This document shows positions 1 to 12,700 of a stretch of 64,000 nucleotides of DNA, in pieces (positions within the stretch are counted from its first letter, which is position 1; every line of letters begins with the position of its first letter). The stretch comes from Camelus bactrianus (Eukaryota > Chordata > Mammalia > Artiodactyla > Camelidae): contig NC_133551.1 of NCBI RefSeq assembly GCF_048773025.1, forward strand, positions 34,178,501 to 34,242,500. Reading direction: 5' to 3'. The notes under the pieces were generated by a model that was not told where the DNA came from, ran no database searches, and saw only the letters and a list, made by a program, of their open reading frames with translations. The translations under genes were made by a program, and so were the position numbers.

Positions 1-465
1 ATCGGTTTGAATTTGTCATAGAAACAAACAGGTGATGGAATGGTCCCGTGATGTCAGCATATGATTGATTTCAATGTACTCTGCTAAGTCACAGTCCATT
101 TTGGGGTTACTGATCTTCTTTAACTAGAGAGTGCCACTTTCCCAGTGTGTCCTGAAAGTTGTTGTCTGGGCCTGTAGCCTCTGGGACCCTTCGTAAAGAA
201 GGCAACAGAAGCACACGAAGACTTCATGTGCAATCATCTCACCCCACCAGTTACCTTACTTCAGTACCAAGGCACTTTCTCTGCATTTTACATAATTTAG
301 CTATTTTAACATTTAAAAAACCCTCGCCAATGGTAACTCAGTTGCTCATCCAATGAATAATTTATAATAGAAAAAAAAAGAAAAGGTAAAACATTAAATA
401 AACCTTAAACGGTTAGGTAAGGTATAACCAATGTAAAAAAATACTGTACAAGAATAATGACAACG

Positions 466-715
466 GGAAGATATTTAATGACATGGAATAAAGACACGGA
501 AAGCAATTACAAAATAGGATATGACACTATGGTGCCATTTTAAAATGTATTTCTATGTACAGAGAAAGAACTGGAAAGAAATATGCATAAACTAGAATAG
601 TAGTTCTCTCTGCGTGTTGGATTCGAGTGATTTTCATTGCCGCTTTCTGCTTGTTTTTCCTATGCTGAACATATATTATTTTTATGTTAAGCAAATACAA
701 TAAAAGCTTGTTTTT
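466..715 (+). mobile_element. old LINE-like 3' tail, family uncertain
   Basis: Order of motifs: ATATTTAATGACATGGAATA, then GCAATTACAAAATAGGATAT, GAAAGAACTGGAAAGAAATA, GTGATTTTCATTGCCGC and TATGCTGAACATATATTATT. I recognise this order from a common old mammalian interspersed repeat tail but cannot name the family safely. Confidence 0.5.
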
Positions 716-1030
716 AAAAATAGTATTTTTACTAGAGCCTAAGATTTTCATAGCATTTCCAGCATACGAAATGCTTTGGGAAGAAAATAATGGGAAAGTG
801 GTCCCTTGTAATTACCTCATGTGTAATGTTCTCAGCAACCACACTGACACACACAACTGGAGGCATCTATCAGTTTGGTAGGGTGCCAATTAAAACAATG
901 AAAACTTGGATATAAAAATAAAGGAAATGACTCCTAGTCTCCACATCACAGGACAAATCTGGGCTCTCTTAAGCTGGCAGCATAAATCTGGTCTAAATTC
1001 ATGTCAAAAGAATCAAATCTCATTTTACTT

Positions 1031-1050
1031 ATATGTGTATATATATATAT

Positions 1051-1090
<40 letters not shown>
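1031..1090. repeat. (TA)n-(AC)19 compound microsatellite
   Basis: TA/TG-rich from 1031 to 1052, then a perfect (AC)19 run from 1053 to 1090, directly before a MIR fragment. Confidence 0.97.
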
Positions 1091-1093
<3 letters not shown>

Positions 1094-1149
1094 TTATATT
1101 CTGTCTATGACCAGAGAATTATTTGGACGAACTGGAAACATAAGTAATA

Positions 1150-1240
1150 AAAATAATAATATCAGCATGCAACTGTTATTAAGTAGCTGCTAAGTGTCAC
1201 ACACTATTCCAAGCACTTTGCAGGTAGAGATCCGCTCAGA
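1150..1240 (+). mobile_element. MIR fragment
   Basis: CTGCTAAGTGTCACACACTA followed by TTCCAAGCACTTTGCAGG is the MIR core end. It directly follows the (AC)n tract. Confidence 0.75.
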
Positions 1241-2506
1241 AATTTAGGTAGTTTGGACTATATCTATACATATCTTTGTTATTTCTGACCACAGACTTCC
1301 TCAATGATTTTCTACAAGACAACCTTTGAGTGTGACTGCGGATTCTCTGAGGACAGACACCAGGTCTGCTTTGCCCTCCTCTACTTTCAGGCTGTCTAAT
1401 AAAGGCTCTAGAACACATCAAAAGATATGTAAATTACATGTACAGTTCTTGGCTTTATCTGTGGTTTTACTAACAGCTCCTTGGACAGAGTAAAACTTGG
1501 GATTTTGACCCCAAGAAAGAAACAAATTGCACATCGGTAAGCACATTTGCATAGTCAGACGTAAGGACAACACGAAGAGGTGTGTGATTTCACAGGAACT
1601 TGACAAATCCAGATCAGATCCGTTCTAGATCAGTATCTATGTGATCTGAGTTAGAAACAAGTCACTAAGTGACTTTAGCTATATTTGTTTGCTCGCTGAA
1701 TCAGTAACCAAAGTCACACCATGCCAATGTCCTAACATCATTAGAATGTACTGAGATTTTGGATCAACATTCAAACATTCATTGCAAGTAACCTAACCTA
1801 AGGTATCATCAATGTAATTATATCAAAGAAGAGATTTCAAATTAAAATGTGAAAGGGAAGAAATAAAAAGCTCCCAAATGTAGACATATCTCCTAATTCA
1901 CTCAAACCTCTTCTGCGCAAACAAATTTTTAGGCTTCTAGCTAGTCCACTGATCTAAACTCAGTCAAATGCCTGAATTATGTGTCATGCAACAGAAATAG
2001 AATAGAAAGTGAAAATGTCAAAACTTTTAAGATGGCAGAATTTTTTTCAGATGATGGAATTGATGATGAAATGTGTTATCTGAACTAATCTTATTAAAGA
2101 AAGCAAATGGTTGGACTCAAGGAAGAGTTGTCACTTCTTTGAAAAGTTCATGTTTTCCAACCCATGCCATACTGCAGAAATGTTGACAAGATTTAAACCC
2201 ATCATTTCCTCTTTTAAAAGGGGGAAGTGTAAGTTAAATGTAGGCAATAAGCGTCAAAGTGATCAAGCTGGTAAATGGGTTCAAAATGAGCAAAATTCAA
2301 ATCCTCTTTGAAAGGGTTAAAGAGAAAAGAAATACTGTCGGCATACAAGAACAAGTCAAACTTTGTATAATCTTCTAAATTTATCACAGTCAAGTAGCAT
2401 GAACCTCAAGGCTGTCATGAATCTCAAAATTACTTTGTGTTTTCAATTTGTAAAGACTCGTACTGAGCATGTTTCTTTACTATATACTTTAATATTTTCA
2501 CCATAT

Positions 2507-2518
2507 GCATAATTATGC
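2507..2518. promoter_or_regulatory. palindromic POU/homeodomain-like motif (candidate)
   Basis: GCATAATTATGC is a perfect 12-bp palindrome combining a TAATTA core with ATGC half-sites, a form POU-homeodomain dimers can bind. It lies in a unique AT-rich stretch (about 2460-2760). The sequence of the motif is certain; regulatory use is inference. Confidence 0.25.
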
Positions 2519-3248
2519 TTTGGCTAATTTGCTTCATACACTTAATTGACCAGAGGAAATTTCCACATGCTAGTCAACTGCTTTATGTTAAAAGTGAGAG
2601 AACATGAATCTTTGCTTTTATTTTTGAAACCAAATTTGGTTTCTGTATGTTATTTTAAAAATTAACTCCTTGTCAAAATTTCTTTTTCCAAATAGCTGTG
2701 CACAACTGTTACACAATTACTGCACAGATTAATGACTGACTGGCTTCCTCTTAATTAATCAAAACTTCCATTTCACTGTATTTTTTAGAAGTATCAGATT
2801 TTTTAAAAAAAAGATTATAAAGTAATGCTACCCATTTTTCTGGAACAAACAAAATATTGCTTCAAAATTCTTTTCAACATGTAAAAATAAAGAACTCTCT
2901 AGAATGAGAAGCAGAAATTTAGCATAATGTTTTGTTTCAATGGGACATTCCCACCTGTTGATTGCTGTAAAAAAACTCTATGATGATAAACAGAATAGGA
3001 GATGAATTTCAAGAAGCACTTTGGCTTGTTGTTGGTTTTCTAACCATTAGACTTTCTGAATTTCTCTCCACTTAGCCATTTTTTTAAAGCTATCTGAGTC
3101 ATTTCAAATAGGTGGACACAGGCAAACATGCATGAAATTCTAATCATTCAGTGACCCTGATCCCTGGAGGCAGTTGTGAGTGAGAACCTTGAAAGTACAG
3201 GCCAAATACAGCATTCACAAAGATTCTGTTAGCCTCATCATTAATATT

Positions 3249-3879
3249 TGTGGTAGTCAGAATTCTAAGACAGTCGCTAGGTTCCTGGCCTCTGGGGTAC
3301 ATACTTTGTATAATCCCCTCCCCTTGAATGTGGGCAGTACCTGTGAATAAAATGGATGTCATTCTTGTGAGTAGGTTGTTATATGGAAAAGGGGAAGGAA
3401 CTTTTGTGAATGCAATTAAGGTTCTTAATCAGGTGACTTTGAATTAAGTAAAGGGCTGTTATCCTGGGTGGGCCTGACCTAATCAGGTGTGGTCCTTCCA
3501 CAGAAGGATTGCTAGTCAGAGTGATTCTCCTCCTGGCTTTGAAGAAGTAAGCTGCCATGTTGTAAAAGAGGAACAGCAGGGGCCTCTAGGGCCTAAGCTG
3601 GGCTGTGGCTGACTGACAGCTTTAAGAAAGCTGGGACCTTAATCTTAAAGCTACAAGAAACTAATTTCTACCAACAATCACAAGAGTGTGCAAGAAAACT
3701 CAGAGCTCCAGAAAGGAATGTAGCCTGGACAAAATTCTGACTGCAGCCTTGTGAGACCCTGAGCAGAGGCACCAGCTAAGCTGTGCCAGGACTCTTGACT
3801 CATGAAACTGAGATAATAAATGTGTGTTGTTTTAAGCTAAGTTTGTGGTAATTTGTTATACAGCAATACAAACTAACAC
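3249..3879 (+). mobile_element. fossil solo LTR, ERVL-MaLR (MLT1-like)
   Basis: It starts TGTGGTAGTCAGAATTCTAA and ends with the typical stretch around AATAAATGTGTGTTGTTTTA followed by TTTGTGGTAATTTGTTA and CAGCAATACAAACTAACAC. This is the 3' terminal pattern of MaLR-type LTRs. There is no internal retroviral region beside it. It is a decayed, probably pre-eutherian or early eutherian relic; the subfamily name is uncertain. I see no clear target duplication. Confidence 0.75.
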
Positions 3880-5129
3880 GATGCTCAAGATTATCATTTA
3901 TGCTAGGAATGTGTGTATTAAAGATGCCTCTTGTGCACTAGAATTAATCTCTAGAATTCTAGAAGTTTCTATTATTTTTAGCAAATCTATCCTAGGTTGT
4001 GAGATTTTCCATTTGCCTACACTAACCCAGAGAAAATGGTAAGACACTTTCTTAGACAAGAGGCTGATAAGCAGCAATTTCCAATGGCATAAACACTTCT
4101 GAAAATTTCTATTGCCTCCTGATTCTTTCAAGGAATATCAGTAATAAAAAGAGATTGAATGATATTAAAAAAAACTCAAAAATAATTCTTGGGGTCTTCT
4201 ATAACAAATCAAGGGTTTGGGGGGTGTCTTTTTGCTGCAACCTGATGTAACAGAAAGAATACACAAGGAAAAAAATCATCATTAATTTCAACTCCCCCTC
4301 TCTCCCAAATTATATTTGCCAAACACTTTGACCAAGAACTTTACAGTGACAATTTTGAAGCAAATCCTACAGGAATGGGAAGAAAGTACGATGCTGTTCT
4401 TTGCTTGAGAAAGCGTCTTTAAGGGGATATTTCTAAGAGTCAATGGAGCTACAATATTAATGGGAAGGGGAGAAGAAGGGAGAGATCACAATAAGCCATA
4501 ATTATTCCAGTGACAATGAAACCAACATGCTGGATTTTCAAAGAGGAGGTGACAAGTCAGGGTTAGTGCTTACTGTGTTAGGGGACTTATTCAAAAACCC
4601 ACTGTCCTGTGAAAATGACCCCTGGTTAATGCTGCTCAGGACAGCAGACCTTATCGCGTCTGTCGTAGGAGTTTGGTTGATGTAATTCAAGTTGTCAGAG
4701 AAGATTTAACTGGGGTACGTTTCTTTCTTCAAAGTAGCAAAGTCAAGATCAGAAAGGTTAGTTTCACTACCATTCATTTATAGTCACAATCTGTTCGGGA
4801 GAAACTCTGGAAACCAGCAAACTCTGCACTTTCATTTTAAAATCCAATATATACGCAGGTTAGAGAGGACCACAAAATGCCATTTAAGTTCAGCTGTTCA
4901 TGTTTGACTTCAGACATTCTCTTGTTCACTGTCATGATAGAATTCCCCACGGCCTATCTTTACTGCTTTACCAGGACAACTCTTAGACCAAATGTCAATG
5001 CTATTGGAAGTCTTCATCCACTTAGTGGCCTCAAGAGAGCCAGGAGGCCACTAAAGAGATGGTCTTCAAATTTCTACATACTGATCGTTTCCAAAACACA
5101 GACTGAAAATAAGAAAAGCCATAAATTAT

Positions 5130-5335
5130 GGAGGACCTACTGTGTGCCATGTACTTAACAAATAATCTTAAACCCTTACATTTTCATCTCAGATAGGAAG
5201 GGATTATTATCCAGCCAACCTATAACTTAATGTCACAGAAACTAGATATTGAGGATGTCAAGCAACTTGCTCACGGTCATACAGCTATGAAGTGGCATTT
5301 CCGACCCACGTCTCTCTGGTTCCAAAGCTTGTATA
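5130..5335 (+). mobile_element. MIR
   Basis: CCTACTGTGTGCCATGTACT at the left, then CAAGCAACTTGCTCACGGTC and ATACAGCTATGAAGTGGCAT: the MIR core and 3' part in plus orientation. Confidence 0.85.
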
Positions 5336-5998
5336 TTTTGCAAAATATCACACTCCCTCATGTAGTTTCCCTTGTATCCTACAATAACAGTGTCCTATTT
5401 AAGTGAAAAAAATGTATTTATAGTTGAAGTTTCTAATATGGTTACCCAAAGGAAAAATTCAAAGAAAGGTTATTATCAGCTGCAAAAGAAGAATTATGTA
5501 AAAAATAAAAAAGACTCTCAAGTATAGTACTAAGAACAATCTTGTCCTATATACCAAAGGTTTTTCTTGGCCTTAGTAGGAATCAGTTAGGAATTTATTA
5601 AACATACTGAGTGTATTATCAGCAATTCTAACACAGAACCTCCAAAAGATAAGTATCGCACAGACTTGGAAGTCTTCTAATAGCTAATGACTTAAAGATC
5701 TTAAACTGTAAAAGAGTAAATACACACATTTAATATTACAGTAGGCCTCTTGCCCATTCAAGTTGCTCTCTCTATACCCTCCTGCAAACAGAAGCTCACA
5801 AAACTGATGGGAGGTTAAGAAACAGGGACTGTGGGTGTGGTCGACGCTTTCATGAAATGAGTCTGCAGAGGGAGCCCGACAATTAGGGGAGTAGCTATAG
5901 GGGATGGAAGGAAACAAAGCAGAGCTTTCTGAAGATGGGAGACAGTACAGCGAGCTGGCCTGCTGGTGGGAATGTCCAGCAGGTGGGCAGAAAGCAAT

Positions 5999-6125
5999 GC
6001 CTCAGAGAGGGTAACGAGGGAGCAAAGTCCTGGAGCAGGTGAGAGGCCACACAGTTACTCCGCGGAGGAGCCAAGATTTGACGCCAGCGAGCCGCAGCTC
6101 TTCCTCCTTTCAGTGTACTACTCCG
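5999..6125 (+). mobile_element. MIR 3' part
   Basis: CTCAGAGAGGGTAACGAGGG, GAGGCCACACAGTTACTCC and CCAAGATTTGACGCCAGCGA follow the MIR 3' order. It is unusually rich in CpG for an old MIR. Confidence 0.7.
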
Positions 6126-7558
6126 CCAGGATGCCCACTTCTGAAAAAAGTTCCCCCTGTTTACACAATGAGCTGGTTTAAAACAGAGCTTTGTCATGGT
6201 ACGTAAATACTCGCCTTCAGCCTAAGTGATGAGCTCACTGCTATCCTGGCTGTTCTGTCTGCATTCGGGCCTTTGAAGCCCCCACCCCACCCCAGTCTAA
6301 GTGAGGGGAATGGATGCGCCAGTCATGTCTGTCAGACTGTCGTGGTGTCAGCATACATTTCGGCGCCGTTTCTCCAGCACAGGATGAACGCGGAGTCCCA
6401 ATACTACATTCTGCAAGTCATCTACCACCAGCGAATTTGTGCTCAGACTCATCTCTTCCAGATGCTACGTGATGCCCCACTCTCTAGCAGCCCCCCGGGC
6501 GAGAACAGGACCGTTCTAGGGCCATTTCAGCTAAACCTGATGATGAGATCATCTCCAACCGGGATGCTAAATAAAGGCTATGATTGGATAGATTAATCCC
6601 ACAGTTAAAGGACCATTCTGTTCCTGCGGGTCTCAATACACGCTGTGCGACAGGGGGAGGCAGTTCACGATACTGTACTCATCTTAGACTTTTGTCCTGA
6701 TGATAAAATCCATTAGGGATCATTCTAATGTAATTTATTATGATTAACACACTCAACAATAAGAAAAAAAAGGTAAAACATTCAGACTATTTCGACTTTT
6801 AACCTTTTTCAGTGAATAAAAAAATGTTTTAAAGTCATTTTTAAGATGGAGAGAATAAAAGGAAAGTTAATACAGCTTCTGAGGTTTATCCTTCTTACTC
6901 TATATGCAACCATTTGAAACGAGCTAAAAGGACCCCCCAAAGAATTACCACGTCATAAAGAAGTTCAGGTAATTTAAAAGGCTTGGACACAAGCGATTTC
7001 TTCAATTTCTTTAAAAAAAAATGGGAGAATGGAGTCAAAATTATATGGATTATTCAGAAGAAAAGAAATGATGTGTTCTCTAATGTATTCCAAATGTTCA
7101 TTTGTGAGTGAAAATTTACAACCAGAGAGAGTCAAGTATAGACACAGGAAAATGTCATATGAAAAAATCTGGTTCCTGGGCCAACAATCAAGTCTCCTGA
7201 CTTTTTAGGGGATTTCCTCTCCTTCCAGGGTAAATACAGACACCCTAGTGTCAGGAATAAAATTTTAAAATTGCATTTCATGCTCCGTATACTTAGGAGT
7301 TGGAGAGTCCCTTCCCCATCCCACCTTCCCCCTAACCATCTCAATCTCCCCTGTGTTCAGGGGAAGGATTGACTTTGGCATAGCAATTACACACATCCAC
7401 AGAGGACTGAGAATGAAGATGACACTACTGAGAAAACCAAATTATTTTCTTTGCATGCAAAACAAATACAGTATAATATAGCACAATGTTTTATTCATTC
7501 TGCCTAGATACCCAGATGAAAAGTAAAAAACTCAATCATACATATGTTCGGTTTATAT

Positions 7559-7762
7559 CTGCCCTGTCCAATATGGTAGCTACTAGCCACATGTGGTTAC
7601 TTAAATTTAAATTAATTAAAATTAGATGAATTTAAAAATTCAGTTGCTCAGCAGAGCCAATTCCAAGTGCTCAGTAGCCATATCTGGCTAGTCGTTACAG
7701 TACTGGACAGTGCATATTTAGAACATTTGCATCATTGAAGAAAGTTCTGTTGGACAGCTGCA
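7559..7762 (+). mobile_element. hAT-type MITE (MER3-like) with 8-bp target duplication
   Basis: It opens CTGCCCTGTCCAATATGGTA, carries AGCCACATGTGG and a TAAATTTAAATTAATT core, and closes with TTGGACAGCTGCA. The ends are imperfect inverted repeats around CTGTCCAA. The flanks gtttatat (7551-7558) and gtctatat (7763-7770) match at 7 of 8 bases, as expected for hAT insertion. The family name is from memory. Confidence 0.75.
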
Positions 7763-8951
7763 GTCTATATGCCACAAAATAATTTATTTGTTCCTGCTGT
7801 AGAACATGAGGTAAATCTTACTTTCATTATTTTTTTCAGCATGTTTAGCCCTCTTTTAAGTTGCAAAAGCAAAACGTATGCACTATACAAATACAGAATT
7901 GTACAAAGGGGAAAAAACAAAAAAGCTCTTTCCTCTTTATCTCCAACAAGCTGGGGGCAACCCAATGCTCAAGGTTGGTAAATATCCTTACAGTACTTTT
8001 CTCCACCTACAAATTCATTTAGATGATGTAAAGTGAAGTGCTTATTAAAATACGTTCACTTTTGTCAGTTAAAACATGGTTGAAAGCTTGGCGTTTAAGG
8101 TTCCTATTGGTAGAATTTAATTTGTAGGAGATGCGTAGTTTGTGATGTTCCAAGCTTGGGATATGCCTGCACTGGAATCCATGAGTCCTAATGGATTCCT
8201 TGGATACAGGCAGAGCACCCACCACTTTATTTAAAGCAAAATCTGAAACTGATGGGAGCATTTCTTGGGGGAAAAAAGAAATATAATTTTAGGTCTCTTC
8301 AAATTGCTTGAACTGTGAAATCAAGTAATGAACACTAGAAAAGGTTCTGTCAGCTAGAATCTCAGCTTAGTGTAGTCAGCATTTTCTTGCTAAACCTTAT
8401 TATGGCAAAGCATTTGATTTTTCATCTCTGCACTCTGTTCATCCCCACAAATAAACTGCTTTGACCTCCACCTGTTACTTAGTGAAATCTGCCTTCCATC
8501 CTTCAATAACCCCATTCTTTGCCTTCAAAGGCCTTTGAGTCAGTGAGAAAGTGGGAGGTTAGAGCCGTGTGATGAACTGAGCGGGTACCACTTTGTAACT
8601 ATGCAGTAGTTCACAGTTCAGGCAAGAAGGTACAGAGCAAAAGGAGAGGGATTTTGTTTTTTTTAAAAGCGATGCCTGTGGATGCTGGAAGGGGGCAACA
8701 CATTTCATCATTTTAATATGAACCCTTTTACAGAAAGAGGTTCTCTCTTGAGCTCTTATTTAATGCAGAAAACTTTTTCTGGTTTTTTCCTTATAAGAAA
8801 ACTTCTGTAAAAGAGTCATGCCTTCATTTCAGAGAGATGAGCCAATAGGTCATTTCAAAGCTCAAAAATACTTCAAGTATGTTTGTTATTCAGCTATTTG
8901 GCAAAACAAAATGAACCACTAACCTCAAATGCAGCTTTGTGGATGCAAAAG

Positions 8952-9797
8952 GCCCACACAATTATCCAGATGGCCAACAAGCACATTAAAAGATGCTCAG
9001 TGTCACTAATTGTTAGAGGAATGCAAATCAAAACTATAATGAGGTATCACCTCACACTAGTTAGAATGGCCATCATTAAAAAGTCCACAAATGATAAATA
9101 CTGGAGAGGGTGTGGAGAAAAAGGAACCTTCCTACACTGTTATTAGGAATGTAATTTGGTGCAGCCACTATGGAAACAGTATGGAGATTCCTCAAAAAAC
9201 TAAACATAGACTTACCATATGATCCAGCAATCCTACTCCAGGGCATATATCCGGAGGAAAATATAATTCAAAAAAACACATGCACCCCAATGTTCACAGC
9301 AGCACTGTTTATAACAGCGAAGACATGGAAACAACCCAGATGTCCATCAACAGATGACTGGATAAAGAAGATGTGGTATATATACAATGGAACACTACTC
9401 AGCCATAAAAAAGAATAAAATAATGTCATCTGCAGCAACATGGATGGAACTGGAGATTGTCATTCTACGTGAAGTAAGCCATAAAGAAAAATACCATATG
9501 ATATTGCTTAAATGTGGAATCCAAAAAAAAGGACACAAATGAACTTTTCTACAAAACAGAAACAGACTCACAGACACAGAGAACAAACTTATGGTTACCA
9601 GAGGTTAAAGAGGGAAGGGATAAATTGGGAATTTGAAATTTGCACCTCTTGGGGAGTGATAGAAATGTTAGCTATTCTGATTGTGGTAATGGTTTCATTG
9701 GTGTATACATCTATCAAAATTCATCAAATTGTACATCTGAAATATGTGTAATTTACTGTGCAGGAATCACACCGCAATAAAGGTGTTAAGAAAAAAC
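8952..9797 (+). mobile_element. 5'-truncated LINE-1 (L1M type), ORF2 3' end plus 3' UTR
   Basis: The plus strand matches the C-terminal part of L1 ORF2 (readable pieces [10 protein letters not shown] and [15 protein letters not shown] near 8968-9146, then LPYDPAILLQGIYPEENI and WKQPRCPSTDDWIKKMWY near 9170-9418). A 3' UTR follows, ending with a GTACATCTGAAATATGTG motif and AATAAAGGTGTTAAG. The ORF2 pieces lie in different frames with stops, so it is dead. The 3' UTR looks like old L1M rather than the recent artiodactyl L1. The 5' boundary is approximate. Confidence 0.9.
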
Positions 9798-12570
9798 ACT
9801 ATAAAACAAATGAAAATATAAAATGAAAAGGAACTAACTCTGCACGACTCCACGAGTCATTTTCTGAAGCAAGCTGACACATGAGAAAAGGCATTCTGTG
9901 TGCAGTGCACTTCTGATGAACGCTACACTCAGCCAGTCGGCGTCTGGCGTAACGTTGAACACTTACCTGAGAGGAGTTAGCAGTGCCTCCGCTCACTGTC
10001 ATTCTTTGTGACAACATAATGATAGATCCATTTACCCCTGAGAGCAGTGATTAAAAACCGTGCTGTTTTCTTAACTGTCTTCATATCTTGGAAATATTTT
10101 ATTAAAAATTACTCATCTAACATGAAGGGTAAATTGCTTGGCAAAGTTTTCTTCTATCAGTTAAGTAAATGAATTAGTTCCATTCAGTCATAGCCTTATC
10201 GAGTGTCTTATGCAAGTTTGGTGAAACTTGATCACCATAACACTTTCATATTGGAGTTAATGATTCACCCTTTTTTCTCCTCGTCTGATTTGTCCAAATC
10301 TTAAAGTTTGGTTTTCACGGAAACTAAAAACTGCTCAGGCCGACATTTTCTCTGGAGTCATGATTTAACACTTCCCCTTCATATTCACACCTTTTTTTGG
10401 AACCCAGCACAAGGATCCAATTTTATATAGACAGCTCCTCACAGGCCAGTCAGAATGGGCTGCCAGCAAGATACCATCGTCTGCAGCTTTTTCTACTAGG
10501 ACACAACTTTACCCAGGGCCTATTAGGAAAAAGTCTTTACACAAGACAAAAACAAAAAGGCACACCACCTCGGACCCTACAAGTAGGCTGGCTACCCCCA
10601 AACCAAAGGACTATTTCCACATGTGTCTAAATAGACAAAACTAGGTTCCTCTCTTTTTTTTTCCTTCCACTTACCAACCCTCAAATCACAACTGCCACAA
10701 CTGAATGTGAGAAACAGCCAGATTTGTGTGTTGAATGTAAGTTGCTGAACCTCTCCCACAAGGGAGAGTTTATTTTTCTGGCTTTGGTCAACTTATGACA
10801 ACCATCTATTAGTCCAAGGGGCAGATAATGACATTTACAACAAATTATATCTCTGCAAAAGTCTCCAAATGTGTGGCCAGGATATAAATTTATATGACCC
10901 AATATAATAATTATGTGTTACAAAGATTTTTTTTTAAACAAAAGCCATGTTAAGGCTTCAGTGCCAATGGACAAACTCATAAAAATATCAAGCACATCAA
11001 AAGGAGGAAAATGACCAGTTAAGTCTTTTGAGGATATGATTTCTTTACTAAAGAAAAAAAAAAATCAAGAAATCACCCCCTGGAAAAAAGAACTCTGAAA
11101 ATTAGAAGCAGGTGTCACTGCTCTGAAGTGATAAATATCAAAGAATAGCGGGCCCTGAAAAGCACTCCAGTGCGTCCCATACTACTTTTAATCCTCATAT
11201 GTGTATTTTAACATTAGAACATGAAGTACTGCTTATGTGAGTCCCTGAAGAATGCTAAAACACGAGACACGTTGCACAGCCATTTTGATAAACTGTTTCT
11301 TCTCTCAGGTTCACGAAATGGCTGAAAGGCAGATGGCAAATTCTGACTGGCATGGAGTCCTGAGTAATCATGACATCCTCAAATCCATTCATCTTGGAAG
11401 CTAATCACAGGGAAAGGATGTCTGGGTTGGGATAGCTAACGCTGCAGAATAATCTGGTCCTGCAGAGGATGCTTCAGATTAGAAATGGATATTGGGTTGC
11501 CATTCCGTGAATTTCTAATCACTTGAGGGCGTTTCCAACGATGCAAATGGAAATATGTTACTTCTCATTAGATGTAAAGTGGAGAATCCCTAGAGGTTGG
11601 AAAGTTTCTTCAGAATGAAGGACAATAAGATGTTTGCGTCACATTAAAATCCGGAAGAGCTGGAGTATCATCCAAATGAACATCCACAGCTGTCTGTGAA
11701 GCCGTTCTCCACAGGGGCTGAAGGCGCTGGAACACCGCACAAGAGTTCCTCACTCCAGACAGACCAGAGAACCAGGAACCAAAGCCACCCAGTGTTTAAA
11801 AATCCAAAAGGTTTTAATTGTTCTGAAAGGGAGATCATTAATATTTTACTCTGAAGAGGCAAGTTGAATAATTGTATTTAAGTGGGTTCAAGTTATTCCA
11901 TCATGGTTTAATAGTTCATCGAGTTTAAGAGATGCTTCGAAATAAAATGACTCTTTTATTCCTAAAGTTTTCTCCTATTACTTTGTAATTCAGTGCTGGA
12001 GAGAACCCTCTCCGTTTTAGTACTCGGTGTGTTGTTCAGGAACCCATCAGGAAACAGTCCCTGATTTACTACGTCGGTGTGCGCATTTCTCGTAATCTGC
12101 TAGGATGTAATTCACCCATCATCTCGAAATGGGTGCCATGTCTTTGATTAATTGATGAGATTATGATGTATTTGAAATCCGTGGGTGGATAGAGTTGGAT
12201 AAATAGGCATTATTGTAATCCTCTGCCCGGCAGGAAGGCAATTGGGATGTGTACCGCCACGTCAGAAACTGTGGCACAGCACGGGCGGAAAAGCTATTAC
12301 TCCTGAGACCCGCGTGCACTTAAGGACTTCTCTCTTCCTTCTCTCCCGCATGCCCCATAGAAAGCCGTTTAATTCTGGAGTATTAAAAAATGATTTTATT
12401 AAAAACACTGATGGCCAAAAATAGAACTGTATTCCCATATAAACTGGCAGTGTTATTCTTGATTATTTACCTTTTAAATAGAATCATCAGTCAGAAAAAA
12501 ACAGAAACAGACAAGAGAGGGAAGGAAGTCTGCAAATAGTATTATTAGTGATCGGAATCATTTTTACAAG

Positions 12571-12700
12571 TTGAATATATATGTAAATACACACATTATA
12601 TCTATACATATATAGCTACATTTATAAAAATGTATATAGATAGCTTAGAACAATGTATGGCCCGCAGTAAGTGCTCAGTAAATATTAGCTCTCCTTAATA
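12571..12700 (+). mobile_element. AT-rich tract plus MIR/L2 3' tail
   Basis: 12571-12640 is TA-rich low complexity. 12641-12700 reads TAGCTTAGAACAATGTATGG with CAGTAAGTGCTCAGTAAATA, the shared MIR/L2 3' tail. Confidence 0.65.

Noticed and set aside
906-1193. 95-codon plus-strand frame rich in Thr-His
   Set aside because: It is the (AC)n microsatellite read as codons.
1345-1405. Possible L2 3' tail around GAGGACAGACACCAGGTCTG
   Set aside because: Too short and diverged to separate from chance.
8883-9418. Open frames with reverse-transcriptase-like peptides
   Set aside because: They are pieces of a dead, 5'-truncated L1 ORF2, not a host gene.
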